NCBI RefSeq assembly: GCF_902859915.1
Contig: NZ_CADIKK010000023.1
Location: forward strand, 55,095-119,094
Reading direction: 5' to 3'
DNA length: 64,000 nucleotides
From: Paraburkholderia ultramafica
GTDB lineage: Bacteria > Pseudomonadota > Gammaproteobacteria > Burkholderiales > Burkholderiaceae
In this document: in pieces, positions 62,842 through 64,000 of the stretch
Layout of the letters: every line of letters starts with the position of its first letter
Numbering within the stretch: position 1 is the first letter of the stretch
The notes under the pieces: model-generated
What the model saw: the letters and a program-made list of their open reading frames with translations, nothing else
Database searches by the model: none
Told to the model about the DNA's origin: nothing
Position numbers and translations under genes: made by a program

Positions 62842-63674
62842 TGACCGACCGTTACGCGGTGATCGGTAATCCGATCGGACACACGAAATCTCCTCTGATC
62901 CATGGACTCTTCGCGGAGGAGACCGGGCAGGACATGGCGTATACGGCTATCGAAGGCCCGCTGGAGCCGCACGAGGCATTCGCCGAAACCGTGCGGGCGT
63001 TCGCCGCGACGGGCGGTAGGGGCATGAATGTGACAGCGCCATTCAAACTAAAGGCTTTCGCCATGGCCGACCAGTCCAGCGAGCGAGCGGAACTGGCCGG
63101 AGCCGTCAATGCCTTGAAGTTCGAGGACGGCAGCATCATCGCCGAGAATTTCGACGGCATCGGACTCGTGCGGGACATCGAGGTCAACCTGGGGCTGCCG
63201 ATGGCGGGCAAGCGCGTGCTGATGCTGGGCGCCGGCGGCGCCGCGCGAGGAGCCTTGCTGCCTTTCCTGTCGGCCCGGCCAATTGAGCTGGTTCTCGTCA
63301 ATCGTCACGTCGACAAGGCGCAGGCGCTCGCGGCGCAGCTGAGCGCGCGCGGTCCGATCCTCGCCTGCGGCTATGGCGATCTCGAAGCAATGGGGCGCTT
63401 CGATCTGGCGGTCAATGCGACATCGGCCAGTCTCACTGGCGACCTGCCGCCCGTCCCGCCGAGCGTGTTCAGCCATCAGGGCGCAGCTTATGAACTGGCC
63501 TACGGGAAACGGTTGACGCCGTTTCTGCGGCTCGCGCGCAATGCAGGCGTGTGCACTTTCGCCGACGGTGTCGGCATGCTGGTTGAACAGGCGGCTGAAG
63601 CATTCGACTGGTGGCGCGGCGTCCGTCCCGAAACCCGTGCCGTGATCGACCGGCTCACCGTGCCACTGGATTGA
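62838..63674 (+). CDS. Shikimate dehydrogenase-like (AroE) oxidoreductase
   Basis: 278 residues. GNPIGHTKSPLIHGLF is the shikimate-binding motif (S-x-S-type altered to TKSP), NVTAPFK supplies the catalytic lysine, NFDGIG the catalytic aspartate, and GAGGAARGALL the NADP loop. The closest roles are shikimate or quinate dehydrogenation. It begins inside the CoA-transferase stop. Because it sits in a catabolic operon with CoA enzymes, it is likely a degradative isozyme rather than the biosynthetic AroE. Confidence 0.88.
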   Translation: MMTDRYAVIGNPIGHTKSPLIHGLFAEETGQDMAYTAIEGPLEPHEAFAETVRAFAATGGRGMNVTAPFKLKAFAMADQSSERAELAGAVNALKFEDGSIIAENFDGIGLVRDIEVNLGLPMAGKRVLMLGAGGAARGALLPFLSARPIELVLVNRHVDKAQALAAQLSARGPILACGYGDLEAMGRFDLAVNATSASLTGDLPPVPPSVFSHQGAAYELAYGKRLTPFLRLARNAGVCTFADGVGMLVEQAAEAFDWWRGVRPETRAVIDRLTVPLD

Positions 63675-63693
63675 AAGTTCAACGGAGCCACGA

Positions 63694-63852
63694 ATGAAAA
63701 AGATCCTGATGCTTCACGGTATCCCACCACCAGGTTGGTGCCGTTGTTTCGATCGACCATCTCCGTACGAGGTGCGGCCACTCAAACAGCAGAGTCACTT
63801 TCTAGCGGATCACCGGAGGTGGGTCGAACACGATCGGATGCTGAATCGATGA
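63694..63852 (+). pseudogene. Truncated type II dehydroquinase-like start
   Basis: MKKILMLHGI from ATG 63694, 19 nt after the AroE stop and behind CGGAG, is the typical start of type II 3-dehydroquinate dehydratase (AroQ). Homology ends after about ten codons: the frame continues as unrelated PPPGWCRCFDRPSPYEV and stops at 63852. It is a gene cut off by a recombination or insertion event near 63724. Confidence 0.6.
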
Positions 63853-64000
63853 TGGGGACCGTCGTCGGTTTGGCTGCATGCGGCAGAAGTCGTTTAGGGT
63901 TGTTCGATGCCTGCCATGGTCCGCAGGAATGTGAGCGCGCCACCGCGCGTTGCTGGCAGGCGTCGAACAAGCCTCGATGGAGGAAACCGCGGAGTGCTCC
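63853..64000. other. Window end without a recognised gene
   Basis: A minus-strand frame (63782-63970) encodes MFDACQQRAVARSHSCGPWQ and beyond but matches no family I recognise. The DNA on this side of the 63724 breakpoint differs from the operon upstream. Confidence 0.35.

Noticed and set aside
63782..63970. Small minus-strand gene at the window end
   Set aside because: No start signal, domain or context supports it, so it is only mentioned as an open frame.

Overview
The window is GC-rich chromosomal DNA from a beta-proteobacterium of the Burkholderiaceae, most likely Paraburkholderia or Burkholderia. This is inferred from codon bias and from gene content: a short H-NS-type protein, an Opu/Osm-type transporter, ACS-family transporters, CaiB and MaoC modules, and a PXPV-like secreted protein. 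No rRNA, tRNA, CRISPR array or intact insertion sequence was seen.

Layout. 1-5.7 kb: the 5' end of an NDP-forming acyl-CoA synthetase, prfC with its terminator, an H-NS-like protein, a serine hydrolase and two small proteins. 5.8-9.5 kb: a sigma-54 activator divergent from a GntP permease and a RidA-like enzyme, with a near-consensus -24/-12 promoter in front of the permease. 9.7-20.5 kb: a PAS chemoreceptor, DinB, a DedA-rhodanese fusion, a cyclic-nucleotide-binding/FAD oxidoreductase, YcaQ and a secreted beta-propeller-like protein. 20.9-24.5 kb: a four-gene quaternary-amine ABC operon. 25-34.6 kb: EamA/AraC, then a GntR-controlled catabolic operon (aminotransferase, MFS, hydratase, D-2-hydroxyacid dehydrogenase).

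34.6-39.5 kb is a lower-GC island bounded by imperfect direct repeats. It holds a damaged Rhs toxin gene followed by four paralogous putative immunity genes. Each immunity gene directly follows a copy or remnant of the same cysteine-containing toxin tail. 39.6-44.2 kb: a CoA-transferase/HMG-CoA-lyase/MFS operon with a LysR regulator. 44.3-46.9 kb: a RelE/ParE toxin-antitoxin pair, a GlxA-type regulator and an SDR.

47.5-52.6 kb is a five-gene chemosensory-like operon: a membrane kinase with a CheA-type core, a minimal MCP signalling protein, two CheX-like proteins (one fused to a receiver-like domain) and a CheY-like receiver. CheW, CheR and CheB are absent. 52.6-54.4 kb is a decayed zone with an efflux outer-membrane-protein remnant, an internally deleted SDR and a nine-copy array of an 18-bp motif (GGTGAG-N3-WTNCRGGAG). 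The same motif occurs at eleven other sites in this window, all intergenic. 54.4-58.7 kb: DUF2934 and DUF2784 proteins, a TPR protein and a second copy of the cyclic-nucleotide/FAD oxidoreductase. 58.8-63.9 kb: a LysR regulator divergent from an overlapping catabolic operon (PanE-like, VOC, MaoC, CaiB, AroE) that ends in a truncated aroQ-like start.

The strongest candidates for something undescribed are the chemosensory-like operon, the dispersed and arrayed 18-bp motif, and the Rhs tail/immunity module array.
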